Origin: Mesorhizobium loti R88b
GTDB lineage: Bacteria; Pseudomonadota; Alphaproteobacteria; Rhizobiales; Rhizobiaceae
Length of the DNA stretch: 64,000 bases
Direction: 5' to 3'
NCBI RefSeq assembly: GCF_013170845.1
Contig: NZ_CP033367.1
Location: 5,209,001-5,273,000 of the forward strand
Shown here: positions 55,432-64,000 of the stretch, piece after piece
Layout of the letters: every line of letters starts with the position of its first letter
Numbering within the stretch: position 1 is the first letter of the stretch
Translations under genes and position numbers: made by a program
Notes under the pieces: generated by a model
What the model was told of the DNA's origin: nothing
The model's input: the letters and a program-made list of their open reading frames with translations, nothing else
The model's database searches: none

Positions 55432-55616
55432 TTGACCTCCGAAATCGACCGATCGAACATGCGAAACCCATTGTCATCAGCCGCAAAACCGCATTTGTCT
55501 TGCGTTGAAATCGATACTGTCGCTCATTCAGTTGGGGTTGGCGGATGCCACGGCTGATCAAGCCAAGGCGATCCGCTGAAAACCGAAAGCGGGCGGATAC
55601 CGGAACAGCCATAGAC

Positions 55617-56294
55617 ATGCGACTGCTGCTTGTTGAGGACAATCACGAACTGGCCGATTGGCTGGGCAAGACCCTGCGTCAGGCAAACTATGTGGTCGAC
55701 ATTGTCCATGACGGTGAGGATGTCGAGCATGCGCTGGCCGCCGGCGAGCATGCGCTTGTCATCCTCGACCTGGCGCTGCCGCGCATGAGCGGGATGGAGG
55801 TGCTGCGCACGCTGCGGGCACGAGGCAATGCGGTGCCGGTGATCGTGCTGACCGCCAATGCCAGCCTCGACGGCCGGGTCAAGGGCCTCAATGAAGGCGC
55901 CGACGACTATCTGGCCAAGCCCTTCCAGATCGAGGAGCTCGAGGCACGCATCCGTGTGCAGCTGCGCCGCGCCAATGACCGCACCGCGCCTGTCGTTGCC
56001 TGCGGCGATCTGGTCTTCGATACCAACACCCGACTGTTTTCGCTCGCCGGCCAAACGCTGGCGCTGACACCACGCGAACATGCGGTGCTGGAGCAGTTGA
56101 TGGTCAAGGCCGGGCGCACGGTGAGCAAGGCAGCACTTTTGGCAGCGATCTACGACTTCGAAACCGACGCCGATCCCAGCGCCATCGAGATCTACGTCCA
56201 TCGTGTGCGCAAGAAGCTTGAAGGGTCGCGTGTCCAGATAGCCACCTTGCGTGGCCTCGGCTATCTCTTGCGTCACGACGATTTGGCGCCATGA
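55617..56294 (+). CDS. OmpR-family response regulator (TctD-like)
   Basis: A 225-residue regulator. The receiver domain has the phospho-acceptor D51 (ILDLALPRMSG) and the K in YLAKPF. The C-terminal winged helix has ALTPREHAVLEQLM and the EIYVHRVRKKLEG recognition region. It is cotranscribed with the sensor kinase (ATGA overlap). ATG 55617 is chosen for the MRLLLVEDN start; an upstream ATG at 55545 adds a non-conserved basic segment. The target genes are not known; the palindromic boxes nearby are candidates. Confidence 0.9.
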   Translation: MRLLLVEDNHELADWLGKTLRQANYVVDIVHDGEDVEHALAAGEHALVILDLALPRMSGMEVLRTLRARGNAVPVIVLTANASLDGRVKGLNEGADDYLAKPFQIEELEARIRVQLRRANDRTAPVVACGDLVFDTNTRLFSLAGQTLALTPREHAVLEQLMVKAGRTVSKAALLAAIYDFETDADPSAIEIYVHRVRKKLEGSRVQIATLRGLGYLLRHDDLAP

Positions 56295-57649
56295 GGATCA
56301 ACAGTCTTCGGCTGCAATTGCTGGCTTGGGTGGTGCTGCCGCTCGCCGGGCTCGCCACCATCAATCTGTGGACCAGCCACCGCAACGCGCTGACAACCGC
56401 GGATCTCGTCACCGACCGCATGCTGATGGGCTCGGCGCGGGCTATTGCTGAACGTGTCGCCGTGGCTGACGGCGTGCTCGACGCCACGATCCCACCTGCG
56501 GCGCTTGAGATGTTCGACACCGGCGACCACGACAGCGTCTACTACCATGTCAAGGCTGCTGGAGGGCGGTTGCTGACCGGCTATCCGGATTTGCCGGAGG
56601 CACCAAAGTCCTCCGACACAGAGGCAAGCTATCGCGACCATCGGCTGAGGCTGCTTACGTTCAGCCACGCGGTGGTCGGTGCCGGCAAGGATTCGCCGAT
56701 CACCGTCACCGTTGGCGTCTCGCTTGCCGGACACGACGCCATGGTGCGGCGTCTGTGGTTTGGCGCCTTTGCCCAACAGCTGGCACTGGTGGCGATTGCA
56801 GGCTTGTTCGTTCTGCTGGGTCTGCATCGGGGCCTTGCACCCTTGATACGCTTGCGCGATGCGGTGCGCTCCCCAAGTCGCAGCGACCTTGACCCTGTCG
56901 AAGTACCCGGCGCACAGAACGAGATCCGCCCGCTGATCGACGCGCTGAACGCCTATATGGAGCGGGTGCGGGCGCAGATGGCGGCGCAGCGCCGCTTCAT
57001 CGCCAATGCGGCGCACCAATTGCGCACCCCACTGGCACTGTTGTCGACGCAAGCGAGTTACGCGCTGCGTGAAACTGTCCCCGACGCGCGCCAGGAAGCG
57101 CTGATGGCGCTGCAGGCAAGCTCCGGCAAACTGGCGCGGTTGGCCGAACAGTTGCTCACCCTGTCCCGGGCGGAGCCGGGCAGCCGGCGGCCGCGCACCG
57201 ACCGCATCGACCTGACTGAGGCCGCCCGCCACGTGCTGGAAACGCAGGCGCCGACGGCGGTCGCCCGCAACATCGATCTCGGCCTTGAGGAGGCCGGTCC
57301 GGTGCCGGTTATCGGCGACGGCACCATGCTGCGTGAGATGATCGTAAACCTTGTCGACAACGCGCTGCGCTACTCCCGGTCAGGCGGCAGCGTCACGGTG
57401 CGGCTGGCCGCCTTCGGTGGCGAAGCCGTGCTGACGGTCGCCGACGACGGGCCTGGCATTCGGGTGGACGAGCGAGACCACGTGTTCGAGCGCTTCTATC
57501 GCATCGCCGGCTCGACCGAGGAAGGCAGCGGGCTTGGCCTCGCCATCGTGCGCGAGGTTGTCGAAAATGCCGGCGGCCGCGTCACCCTCGGGGATGGCGC
57601 GGCCGGCGGTCTTGTGGTTGAAGTGCGGCTGCCGCTGGCGGGGGATTAG
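56291..57649 (+). CDS. Sensor histidine kinase (TctE-like)
   Basis: A 452-residue membrane kinase. Helices lie at about 8-27 and 160-178, with a periplasmic sensing region between. The phospho-acceptor is H242 (AAHQLRTPLALL). The HATPase lobe holds NLVDNALRYS, DDGPGI and GSGLGLAIV. The periplasmic region resembles the tricarboxylate-responsive TctE type, so an organic acid ligand is possible. It converges with the ABC permease, leaving 13 bp between the stops. Confidence 0.9.
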   Translation: MRINSLRLQLLAWVVLPLAGLATINLWTSHRNALTTADLVTDRMLMGSARAIAERVAVADGVLDATIPPAALEMFDTGDHDSVYYHVKAAGGRLLTGYPDLPEAPKSSDTEASYRDHRLRLLTFSHAVVGAGKDSPITVTVGVSLAGHDAMVRRLWFGAFAQQLALVAIAGLFVLLGLHRGLAPLIRLRDAVRSPSRSDLDPVEVPGAQNEIRPLIDALNAYMERVRAQMAAQRRFIANAAHQLRTPLALLSTQASYALRETVPDARQEALMALQASSGKLARLAEQLLTLSRAEPGSRRPRTDRIDLTEAARHVLETQAPTAVARNIDLGLEEAGPVPVIGDGTMLREMIVNLVDNALRYSRSGGSVTVRLAAFGGEAVLTVADDGPGIRVDERDHVFERFYRIAGSTEEGSGLGLAIVREVVENAGGRVTLGDGAAGGLVVEVRLPLAGD

Positions 57650-57662
57650 TATATTTCGCCGC

Positions 57663-58541
57663 TCACTGCGTCTCATGCAATGGCTGGGGACGCCATTTTG
57701 CCAGGCGGTTCTCGACCATCGTCATCAGGTACTCGGCAGCGAGCGCCACCACCATGACGATGACGATCGCGGCGTACATGCCGGCGGCATCAAAGGACCC
57801 CTTGGCGATGTTGATCAGCAGGCCGATGCCGAAGCGCGCGCCGACGAACTCGCCAACGATCGCGCCGATGATGGCAAAGCCGAAGCTGACATGCAGGCTG
57901 GCGAAGATCCAGCTCATCGCCGAAGGGACAATCACCGAGCGGGTCAATTGCCAGTCGGACGCACCGAGAATACGGGCATTGGCGATCATAGCCCTGTCGG
58001 CTTCCCGCACGCCCTGAAAGGCATTGTGGAAGACAACGAAGAAAACCATTACGAAGGCAAGCGCCACTTTCGAAGCGAGGCCAAGGCCGAGGATCATGAT
58101 GAAGATCGGTGCCAGAACCACACGCGGAATGGAATTGATCACCTTGATGTAGATGGAGAAGATGTCGGCAGCCATCCGGTTGCGGCCGAGCGCGACGCCG
58201 ACGATGATGCCGGCAACCGAGCCGGTTACGAAGCCAATGACCGACTCCTCCATGGTAACATAGAGATGATACCAGAGCGGCCCCTCGGACGTTCCTTCCG
58301 TCGTCCATTCATAGAGCCGCTGCGCGATCGCGCTCGGCATTGCGTAGAAGAACGGATCGATCCAGGCTTGACGCGCGGCAATTTCCCACAAGCCTAGAAA
58401 GGCGACGAGAATCGCGACCCGCCAGAAAATCACGGTGCGGCGACGGTGCTGCGATGCCTTTGCCGCGGCCGCTTCGATTTCCGCGTCTGATGTACCAGGC
58501 TTGAAAGCCCCTGCTCTGATGTCGATGGCGGCATCTGTCAT
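57663..58541 (-). CDS. ABC transporter permease (NitT/TauT type)
   Basis: A 292-residue BPD-type permease with about six helices and the EAA loop NAFQGVREADRAMIANARILGASDWQ. It resembles SsuC/TauC-type nitrate/sulfonate/taurine or thiamine-precursor permeases. The N-terminal 40 residues are hydrophilic. It lies after the ATPase with an 11-bp gap. The substrate cannot be identified from the permease. Confidence 0.9.
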   Translation of the reverse strand: MTDAAIDIRAGAFKPGTSDAEIEAAAAKASQHRRRTVIFWRVAILVAFLGLWEIAARQAWIDPFFYAMPSAIAQRLYEWTTEGTSEGPLWYHLYVTMEESVIGFVTGSVAGIIVGVALGRNRMAADIFSIYIKVINSIPRVVLAPIFIMILGLGLASKVALAFVMVFFVVFHNAFQGVREADRAMIANARILGASDWQLTRSVIVPSAMSWIFASLHVSFGFAIIGAIVGEFVGARFGIGLLINIAKGSFDAAGMYAAIVIVMVVALAAEYLMTMVENRLAKWRPQPLHETQ

Positions 58542-58552
58542 GGCGTTCCTCC

Positions 58553-59362
58553 TCAGGCTGCCGCGCGCGCATAGCTGGTCTCGACCTCTTCCTTGAGGTC
58601 GGCCCAGATGGTGCGCGAGTAATCGATGAAGCTCTGTTCATAGCGGATATCGGCGACCACGCGCGGGCGCGGCAGATCGATCGTGTAGACCGACTTCACG
58701 GTGGCCGGCCCGGCGGTCAGGACATAGACCTTGTCGGCAAGCGCGATCGCCTCTTCGAGGTCATGCGTGACGAAGACCACGGAGGCTTTTGCCTGCGACC
58801 ACAGGCGCAGCAACTCCTCGTGCATCAGCACGCGCGTCTGCACGTCGAGCGCCGAAAACGGCTCGTCCATGAGAAGGATTTCCGGGCCATTTATGAAGGT
58901 CTGGGCCAACGCCACGCGCTTGCGCATGCCGCCGGAAAGCTGGTGTGGATAATGCTGCTCGAAACGAGACAAGCCGACGCGTGCCAGCCAGTCGCGTGCC
59001 GCAGCCGTAGCATCCGACTTGGCCCTGCCGCGAAAGAGCGGGCCGGCCATCACATTCTCGATCACAGTTCGCCAGGGAAACAAGGCATCGCTTTGAAAGA
59101 CAAACCCGATGCGCGGGTCTATTCCCTTGACGGGCGCGCCCATGACACGAACCTCGCCGGCACTTGGGCTTGCCAGTCCCGTGACGAGGTTGAGGGTGGT
59201 GGATTTTCCGCAACCGGTTGGACCGACGACGGCGACGAATTCGCCGCGCTCGACGGTCATAGTGAAATCGCGCAGCGCTGTCAGCGATTTGCCGCTGGGC
59301 GAGAGGAACCGCCGACTGACATTGATCAGTTCAATCGCTGGCGTGGTCTTTTCAGGGGTCAT
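58553..59362 (-). CDS. ABC transporter ATP-binding protein (NitT/TauT type)
   Basis: A 269-residue ATPase. Walker [10 protein letters not shown] (residues 47-55), signature [15 protein letters not shown], Walker [12 protein letters not shown], and the His switch FVTHDLEEA. It is paired with the permease and the binding protein. ATG 59362 is used; a longer in-frame start at 59461 falls at the stop of the binding-protein gene and adds a basic non-conserved stretch. Confidence 0.92.
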   Translation of the reverse strand: MTPEKTTPAIELINVSRRFLSPSGKSLTALRDFTMTVERGEFVAVVGPTGCGKSTTLNLVTGLASPSAGEVRVMGAPVKGIDPRIGFVFQSDALFPWRTVIENVMAGPLFRGRAKSDATAAARDWLARVGLSRFEQHYPHQLSGGMRKRVALAQTFINGPEILLMDEPFSALDVQTRVLMHEELLRLWSQAKASVVFVTHDLEEAIALADKVYVLTAGPATVKSVYTIDLPRPRVVADIRYEQSFIDYSRTIWADLKEEVETSYARAAA

Positions 59363-59467
59363 GGTGGAACTCCGGGTTCGAGCGGACGCCAGCCGTCGGC
59401 CAGGCCGCCGGACGTCAAGAACTGACGATTGCCGGCGCGATGTCGCGCATCGCGCCGGCACGGTCTG

Positions 59468-60481
59468 CTATTTGGCGTTCTTGACGAATTCCGAGGTGTA
59501 GGTCTTGGAGAGGTCGATCTGCTTGCCCTGCAGTTCCTTCTTGAAGGCTGAAAGAACCGTCAGCACCGTCTCCGGGCCTCCTTCGGGCATTATCCCGTCG
59601 GGGGTGAACATCGCCTTGCCGGCATCGAGGGCCTTCACGTAGCCTTCCTTGTCGCCGACATAATAGTCCTTCGGCATCTTGTCGGCGATCTCGGCGCCGC
59701 TATGCGTGTTGATGAACTTCTGCGTCTTGACGAAGGCATTGGCCAGCTTCTGCACTGTGTCCTTATGCGCTTCGACCCAGTCGGTCTGCATATAGAGGGA
59801 TGCGGCCGGGTAAGTGCCGCCAAGCGCAGCCTTGGTGCCCTCCATTGTGCGCATATCGATAAGAACGGTCGCTTCGCCGGTTTTCAGCAGCCGGGTGATC
59901 GTCGGCTCGGTCGTCATGCCTGCCTGGATCTTGTCCTGCTGCATGGCGGCGATGAAGGTTGTGCCGGCGCCAACCGGAACCGAGGTAAATTCGCCGAGCT
60001 TCAGGCCGTTCTTGACGGCGAGATACTCCGTAAGAAAATTCGTCGATGAGCCCAGACCGGTCACGCCCAGACTCATTCCCTTGAAGTCGGCGGGTGATTT
60101 GATCTCGGGGTGTTTCGTCGAAACCAGCTCGACCTCGCCCGGCGCCTGGCTGAACTGGACGATGGATTCGACGAATTTGCCTTTTGCCTGCAGATCGATG
60201 CAGTGATCGTAGAAGCCGACGACTCCCTGTACGGCGCCAGCGAGCATCTCGTTTTCGGCATCGACGCCGGCCGGTTCATTCAGCAGCTCGACATCGAGAC
60301 CCTCGTCCTTGAAGTAACCGAGCGCCTCGGTCAGCTTGGCTGGCAGATAAATCTGTTTCTCGTAGCCGCCGACCATGATGGAGATCTTCTCGTCGGCGCG
60401 TGCTGACGGCGCTGACAAGGCCATGGTGGCAACGAGTGCGGTTGTGGCGGCTGAATCAAGCAGAATTCGCGCGAGCGACAT
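59468..60481 (-). CDS. ABC transporter substrate-binding protein (NMT1/NitT type)
   Basis: A 337-residue periplasmic protein with a signal peptide ending near APSARA. The mature part opens DEKISIMVGGYEKQIYLPAKLTEALGYFKDEGLDVELL, typical of the NMT1/SsuA-like family. Likely ligands are sulfonates, taurine, nitrate or pyrimidine precursors of thiamine. It is first in the operon (binding protein, ATPase, permease). ATG 60481. The TctDE-like two-component genes next to the operon could control it. Confidence 0.9.
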   Translation of the reverse strand: MSLARILLDSAATTALVATMALSAPSARADEKISIMVGGYEKQIYLPAKLTEALGYFKDEGLDVELLNEPAGVDAENEMLAGAVQGVVGFYDHCIDLQAKGKFVESIVQFSQAPGEVELVSTKHPEIKSPADFKGMSLGVTGLGSSTNFLTEYLAVKNGLKLGEFTSVPVGAGTTFIAAMQQDKIQAGMTTEPTITRLLKTGEATVLIDMRTMEGTKAALGGTYPAASLYMQTDWVEAHKDTVQKLANAFVKTQKFINTHSGAEIADKMPKDYYVGDKEGYVKALDAGKAMFTPDGIMPEGGPETVLTVLSAFKKELQGKQIDLSKTYTSEFVKNAK

Positions 60482-60669
60482 GGCCTCTTCCCTTTGTTCG
60501 TTTCCCGCGCCCCTCTCTCTCCCATCGCTTTCCGCGACAAATATGGGGCGCCAGTCAACAATTATGGCACCAACCTTTCATCCAGCTTTCAAGGTAAAGC
60601 CGAAAATTACGGCAAACCTTACGGATCGGTAAGCTGCGGCCGGTGGTCGCCACGGCGCGCCGTCATAAT

Positions 60670-61464
60670 TTACGCCGTGTGCCTGGCTCGGCTGTCCAGC
60701 CCAAGCACGTCGTGCATGTCGTACTCGCCGGGCAGGCGTCCCGCCACCCAAAGCGCGGCGGCGATGGCGCCACGCGCGAACATGATCCGGTCGCCGGCGG
60801 CATGCGACAGGGTGACGGTTTCGCCCTCGGCACAGAAGCTGACGCTGTGCTCGCCGATGATGCTGCCGCCGCGCGTCACCGCAAAGCCAATTTCGCCGTT
60901 GGGGCGGGCGCCGGTAACGCCGTCGCGGACACGCTTGGCGACAGTATCAAGACCGACAGCGCGACCGCCGGCAATGGCTTGCCCCAGCATCAGCGCGGTG
61001 CCCGACGGCGCATCGATCTTGTGGCGATGATGCGCCTCGAAAATCTCGGCATCCCAGTCGTCGGCATCGAGCGCCCTCGCCGCTTGTTCGACGAGCCCAA
61101 CCAGCATGTTGAGCCCAAGCGAAAAACTGCCGGAGCGCACGATGGGAATCGTTGTCGCGGCGTCGGCGATGGTGGCTAGCTCGGCGGTATCGAAACCGGT
61201 CGAGCCAATCACCAAAGCGGGACGGCCTCGGCTCGCGCAAAACCTTGCCAGCTCGGCCGACGCCGCTGGTGTGGTGAAATCGATGACCACATCAGCCATC
61301 GCAAGCGCGTCCTCGCGATCGACCAGCCCCTCGCCGACACTGCCTGGCCGATGAAAGCGGGCGACGAGCGCCAGCCGCGCATCGGCCCGCGCGGCGTCCG
61401 CCATCTGGCGTCCCATGCGGCCCAACGCCCCGGCGATGGCGATCCTGATCGGCGGTTGTGCCAT
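60670..61464 (-). CDS. dapB: 4-Hydroxy-tetrahydrodipicolinate reductase
   Basis: A 264-residue NAD(P)H-dependent enzyme of lysine and diaminopimelate synthesis. The N-terminal GALGRMG (residues 12-18) binds the nucleotide. The catalytic motif [16 protein letters not shown] is intact. It is essential for peptidoglycan cross-linking. The start ATG 61464 lies 9 bp after the helicase stop on the same strand. Confidence 0.96.
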   Translation of the reverse strand: MAQPPIRIAIAGALGRMGRQMADAARADARLALVARFHRPGSVGEGLVDREDALAMADVVIDFTTPAASAELARFCASRGRPALVIGSTGFDTAELATIADAATTIPIVRSGSFSLGLNMLVGLVEQAARALDADDWDAEIFEAHHRHKIDAPSGTALMLGQAIAGGRAVGLDTVAKRVRDGVTGARPNGEIGFAVTRGGSIIGEHSVSFCAEGETVTLSHAAGDRIMFARGAIAAALWVAGRLPGEYDMHDVLGLDSRARHTA

Positions 61465-61473
61465 GGCCTTCGG

Positions 61474-63567
61474 CTATTTCCACATGCCGCGCATGCGCGC
61501 ACCGATGTCGACGCGCACCTCCGGCCGGGGCGCCCTGCCTTGTGCTGCTTGCGCGCTTGGCCACGATATCTGCTGGAACGCAGCGAGGATCGAGGCCGGT
61601 ATGAAGCGGGTGCGCGAGGCATAGAGGTGGCGGTCGCCGCGCGCCGCCTGGCCGTGCGGAAAGAAGCGCTGCGGCATGACCAGGTTGAGATTGTCCTTGG
61701 CCCGCGTCATCGCCACGTAGAGCAGCCGGCGCTCCTCCTCGATGTCCTCCTTGGTGCCGACGCCGAGATCAGCCGGGATGCAGCCATCGACGGTGTTGAG
61801 GACAAAGACATTCTTCCACTCCTGGCCCTTGGCCGAGTGGATGGTCGACAGGATCAGATAGTCCTCGTCGCGATGCGGCGGTCCGGCCTGGTCGCTGGTC
61901 GCGTCCGGTGGATCGAGCGTCAGTTCGGTCAGGAAGCGCTCGCGCGAAGCATAACCGGAGCCGATCTGCTCGAGCTGCAACAGGTCGGCCCGGCGCGTGA
62001 TCGCATCCTCGTGGATGCGTTCCAGATGCGGCTCGTACCACAGCCTGACCTGTTCGAGATCGGCCGGCCATTTGGCACCGGCCCGCAGGCCGGAATAGAG
62101 CGAGACGAAACCCGGCCAGTCATCGGCCGCGCGTTGTGGCGGACGCCAGCCGGCCAGCCCCATCGCCTCGTCCAGCGCTGTCGTCATGGCTTCGACGATG
62201 TGCGCGGCGGCCGACGGGCCGATGCCCGGCATCAGCTGCAGGACGCGAAAACCGGCGACGCGGTCGCGCGGGTTTTCAGCAAAACGCAGCACCGCCAGCA
62301 CGTCCTTGACGTGGGAAGCATCAACGAATTTCAGCCCGCCGAACTTGACGAAGGGGATGTTGCGCCGCGTCAGCTCGATCTCCAGCGGTCCGCTGTGATG
62401 CGAGGCGCGAAACAGCACAGCTTGCGATTTCAGTGCCGTGCCAGCCTCGCGCTCGGCAAGGATCGTGTCGCAGACGAAGTTCGCTTGCTCGACTTCGTCG
62501 CGCACACTCACCAGTCTCGGCCGGTCGGTGGATTTGCGGTCCGACCACAGGTTCTTGGTGAAGCGTTCCGAGGCCTCGCCGATCACCGCGTTGGCGGCGG
62601 CCAGAATGGTCTCGGTCGAGCGGTAATTGCGCTCCAACGTCACCACATCGGCGGCCTGTGCGAACTGCTTGGGGAAATCGAGAATGTTGCGCACCTCGGC
62701 GGCACGGAACGAATAGATCGACTGCGCGTCGTCGCCAACCACCGTCAGCCCGGCGCCGTCGGGTTTGAGCGCCAGCAGGATCGAGGACTGCAAACGGTTG
62801 GTGTCCTGGTATTCATCGACCAGAACATGGTCGAAACGCTCACCAAGATGCGTCGCGATCTCAGGCTCGGCCGTCATCTGCGCCCAGTAGAGCAGCAGAT
62901 CGTCGTAATCGAGCACGTTCTGCGCCTGCTTGGCCTCGACATAGCCGGCGAAAAGCAGCTTCAGCTGCTCCGCCCAGCCGGCGCACCAGGGAAAAGCTGA
63001 GCCCAGCACCTCGCCGAGCGGCGCCTGCGCGTTGACGGCGCGAGAATAGATCGCGAGGCAGGTGCCCTTGGTCGGAAAGCGCGCCTCTGTCTTGGAGAAA
63101 CCGAGTTCATGGCGCACGAGATTCATCAGGTCGGCGGAATCCTCGCGGTCATGGATGGTGAAGGCCGGATCGAGGCCGATCTCCAGCGCATAGTCTCGCA
63201 ACAGCCGGGCGCCAATCCCATGGAAGGTGCCGGCCCAGGTCAGCGCGTCGGTGATCACCGCGGCGTCGCGGCCGAGCACCTCACCGGCGATGCGCTCGAC
63301 ACGTTTTGCCATTTCGGATGCGGCGCGGCGCGAAAAGGTCATCAGCAGGATGCGGCGCGGGTCCGCCCCTTTGACGATCAGATGGGCGACGCGATGCGCC
63401 AGCGTGTTGGTCTTCCCGGAGCCGGCGCCGGCAATGACCAGCAAGGGACCTGCGATCTTGCCGTCGCCATGCTCGACGGCCTGACGCTGGGCATCATTCA
63501 ACCGGGCGAGATAGGCGGGCGCGACGGTCGTATCCCGAAATTTCGAATCAGGGGCGGCAAGGTTCAT
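61474..63567 (-). CDS. UvrD/PcrA-type ATP-dependent DNA helicase
   Basis: A 697-residue superfamily 1A helicase. Motif I AGAGSGKT, motif Ia TFSRRAA, motif II LVDEYQDTN, motif III GDDAQSIYSFRAAE, motif IV NYRST, motif V STIHSAKGQEWKNVF and motif VI YVAMTRAKDNL are all present. It lacks the C-terminal Tudor-like extension of full-length UvrD and is shorter than UvrD's usual ~720. It probably works in replication or repair. It is upstream of dapB on the same strand. Confidence 0.92.
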   Translation of the reverse strand: MNLAAPDSKFRDTTVAPAYLARLNDAQRQAVEHGDGKIAGPLLVIAGAGSGKTNTLAHRVAHLIVKGADPRRILLMTFSRRAASEMAKRVERIAGEVLGRDAAVITDALTWAGTFHGIGARLLRDYALEIGLDPAFTIHDREDSADLMNLVRHELGFSKTEARFPTKGTCLAIYSRAVNAQAPLGEVLGSAFPWCAGWAEQLKLLFAGYVEAKQAQNVLDYDDLLLYWAQMTAEPEIATHLGERFDHVLVDEYQDTNRLQSSILLALKPDGAGLTVVGDDAQSIYSFRAAEVRNILDFPKQFAQAADVVTLERNYRSTETILAAANAVIGEASERFTKNLWSDRKSTDRPRLVSVRDEVEQANFVCDTILAEREAGTALKSQAVLFRASHHSGPLEIELTRRNIPFVKFGGLKFVDASHVKDVLAVLRFAENPRDRVAGFRVLQLMPGIGPSAAAHIVEAMTTALDEAMGLAGWRPPQRAADDWPGFVSLYSGLRAGAKWPADLEQVRLWYEPHLERIHEDAITRRADLLQLEQIGSGYASRERFLTELTLDPPDATSDQAGPPHRDEDYLILSTIHSAKGQEWKNVFVLNTVDGCIPADLGVGTKEDIEEERRLLYVAMTRAKDNLNLVMPQRFFPHGQAARGDRHLYASRTRFIPASILAAFQQISWPSAQAAQGRAPRPEVRVDIGARMRGMWK

Positions 63568-63629
63568 GCCCCATCAAGCATCGTTTCCGCTTTGTTCGCA
63601 ACGGCAGCGACCGGCAATGACAGCTGGAT

Positions 63630-63803
63630 CTATCTCCGGGGATCAACACCCATGGCCGCCGACTGCCGGCGCAAGCTCTCGCGGTCAAACTGTCTTGGCG
63701 GCAACAGCAGCGGATCGACCGTATCGGGCACATCCTCGACCATCTTTCTGGTGAGGCGGTATGTGACGTAGGCCAGAGCGCCAGCGACGAGCAAACGGAA
63801 CAT
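63630..63803 (-). CDS. Small membrane-anchored protein
   Basis: A 57-residue protein with one N-terminal helix (MFRLLVAGALAYVTYRLTRK) and a hydrophilic tail (DVPDTVDPLLLPPRQFDRESLRRQ). AAAGGAGT is 7-14 nt before ATG 63803, a strong ribosome-binding site. No family recognised. It lies 62 bp upstream of the helicase and is probably in the same transcript. Confidence 0.65.
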   Translation of the reverse strand: MFRLLVAGALAYVTYRLTRKMVEDVPDTVDPLLLPPRQFDRESLRRQSAAMGVDPRR

Positions 63804-63899
63804 GGTTTGATACTCCTTTGGAGCAGAAGCAACCGGGGAGACAGCGTTTGGTTCCCACCGGCTATCCTGACCTGGCTGAAGCAGAGAGCGAAACTTCCG

Positions 63900-64000
63900 C
63901 TACTGCGCGTATGTGCCCGGCATTTCGGCGATGCATTCTTCGAGGCGCTGCAGGCGGAACTTCGCATTGCGCAGTTCGTGCCCGGCTTCATGGCGCCCGT
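63900..64000 (-). CDS. Partial gene, C-terminal end of an unidentified protein
   Basis: The reading frame entering from the window edge ends at TAG 63900-63902. The visible tail (GRHEAGHELRNAKFRLQRLEECIAEMPGTYAQ) is charged and probably helical. It is too short for a family call. Its spacing (about 96 bp) from the small membrane protein on the same strand suggests a separate or loosely linked gene. Confidence 0.55.
   Translation of the reverse strand, partial: GRHEAGHELRNAKFRLQRLEECIAEMPGTYAQ

Noticed and set aside
61351..63000. 549-codon plus-strand frame opposite the helicase
   Set aside because: All seven helicase motifs are on the minus strand.
63548..63991. 147-codon frame at the window end
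   Set aside because: It overlaps the small membrane gene and the partial gene in a different frame, with no protein-like pattern.

Overview
The window is GC-rich, densely coded chromosomal DNA. It is most likely from a Mesorhizobium-type member of the Rhizobiales. The evidence is a general L-amino-acid ABC operon (aapJQMP) beside metC, a CIRCE-controlled groESL operon, an HdaA-type replication regulator, several intergenic repeats of a type I associate with rhizobia, and a cluster of four small secreted DUF680 proteins, a family I know mainly from Mesorhizobium. I see no phage, plasmid, transposase or CRISPR signature.

Layout. 1-4.6 kb: an FAD-linked oxidase (cut by the window edge) and an MFS carrier divergent from a TetR regulator, then an ATP-grasp-like protein and a methyltransferase. 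4.75-6.95 kb: promoter, CIRCE, groES, groEL, terminator. 7.2-10.3 kb: three translationally coupled Tad-type surface/pilin-like genes. 10.3-16.5 kb: a LysE exporter, a four-gene cluster of small proteins ending in a cysteine-cluster protein, a cold-shock protein, YciI and GST proteins, a CsbD protein, a Tat-exported metallophosphoesterase. 15.7-19 kb: a hydrolase and choline-binding protein divergent from a BetI-like repressor, then a short-chain dehydrogenase. 19.3-29.1 kb: DUF805, an alpha-1,3-fucosyltransferase-like enzyme, fumarase, two DoxX proteins, the polyphosphate pair ppk-ppx, a zinc-finger protein, a flavin monooxygenase. 29.2-38.1 kb: an AT-richer membrane protein, DUF2459, aapJQMP, metC, HPP-CBS. 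38.2-45.9 kb: enoyl-CoA hydratase with a divergent TetR, a TPR protein, an SLC13/ArsB-type carrier, two duplicated glycosyltransferases, a GGDEF protein. 46-53.5 kb: tRNA-Pro, a complex I accessory subunit, tRNA-Arg, cupin, hdaA with an AI-2E permease and a CDP-alcohol phosphotransferase, purMN, and a SixA-like phosphatase. 53.5-60.5 kb: the DUF680 cluster, a TctDE-like two-component system and a NitT/TauT-type ABC transporter. 60.7-64 kb: dapB, a UvrD-type helicase, a small membrane peptide and the end of a further gene.

The most original signal is the DUF680 cluster. Two of its transcription units carry the same ~30-bp palindromic box about 280 bp before the start codon. They also share a ~50-nt leader bounded by inverted repeats, and two near-identical terminators follow DUF680 genes. 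The unit therefore seems to have duplicated with its control elements, and it lies directly upstream of a two-component system. Other notable points are tandem BetI-type operators before an orphan choline-binding gene, 19-residue repeats in the TadG-like protein, a recent-looking glycosyltransferase duplication, and two intergenic hairpin elements that overlap stop codons.
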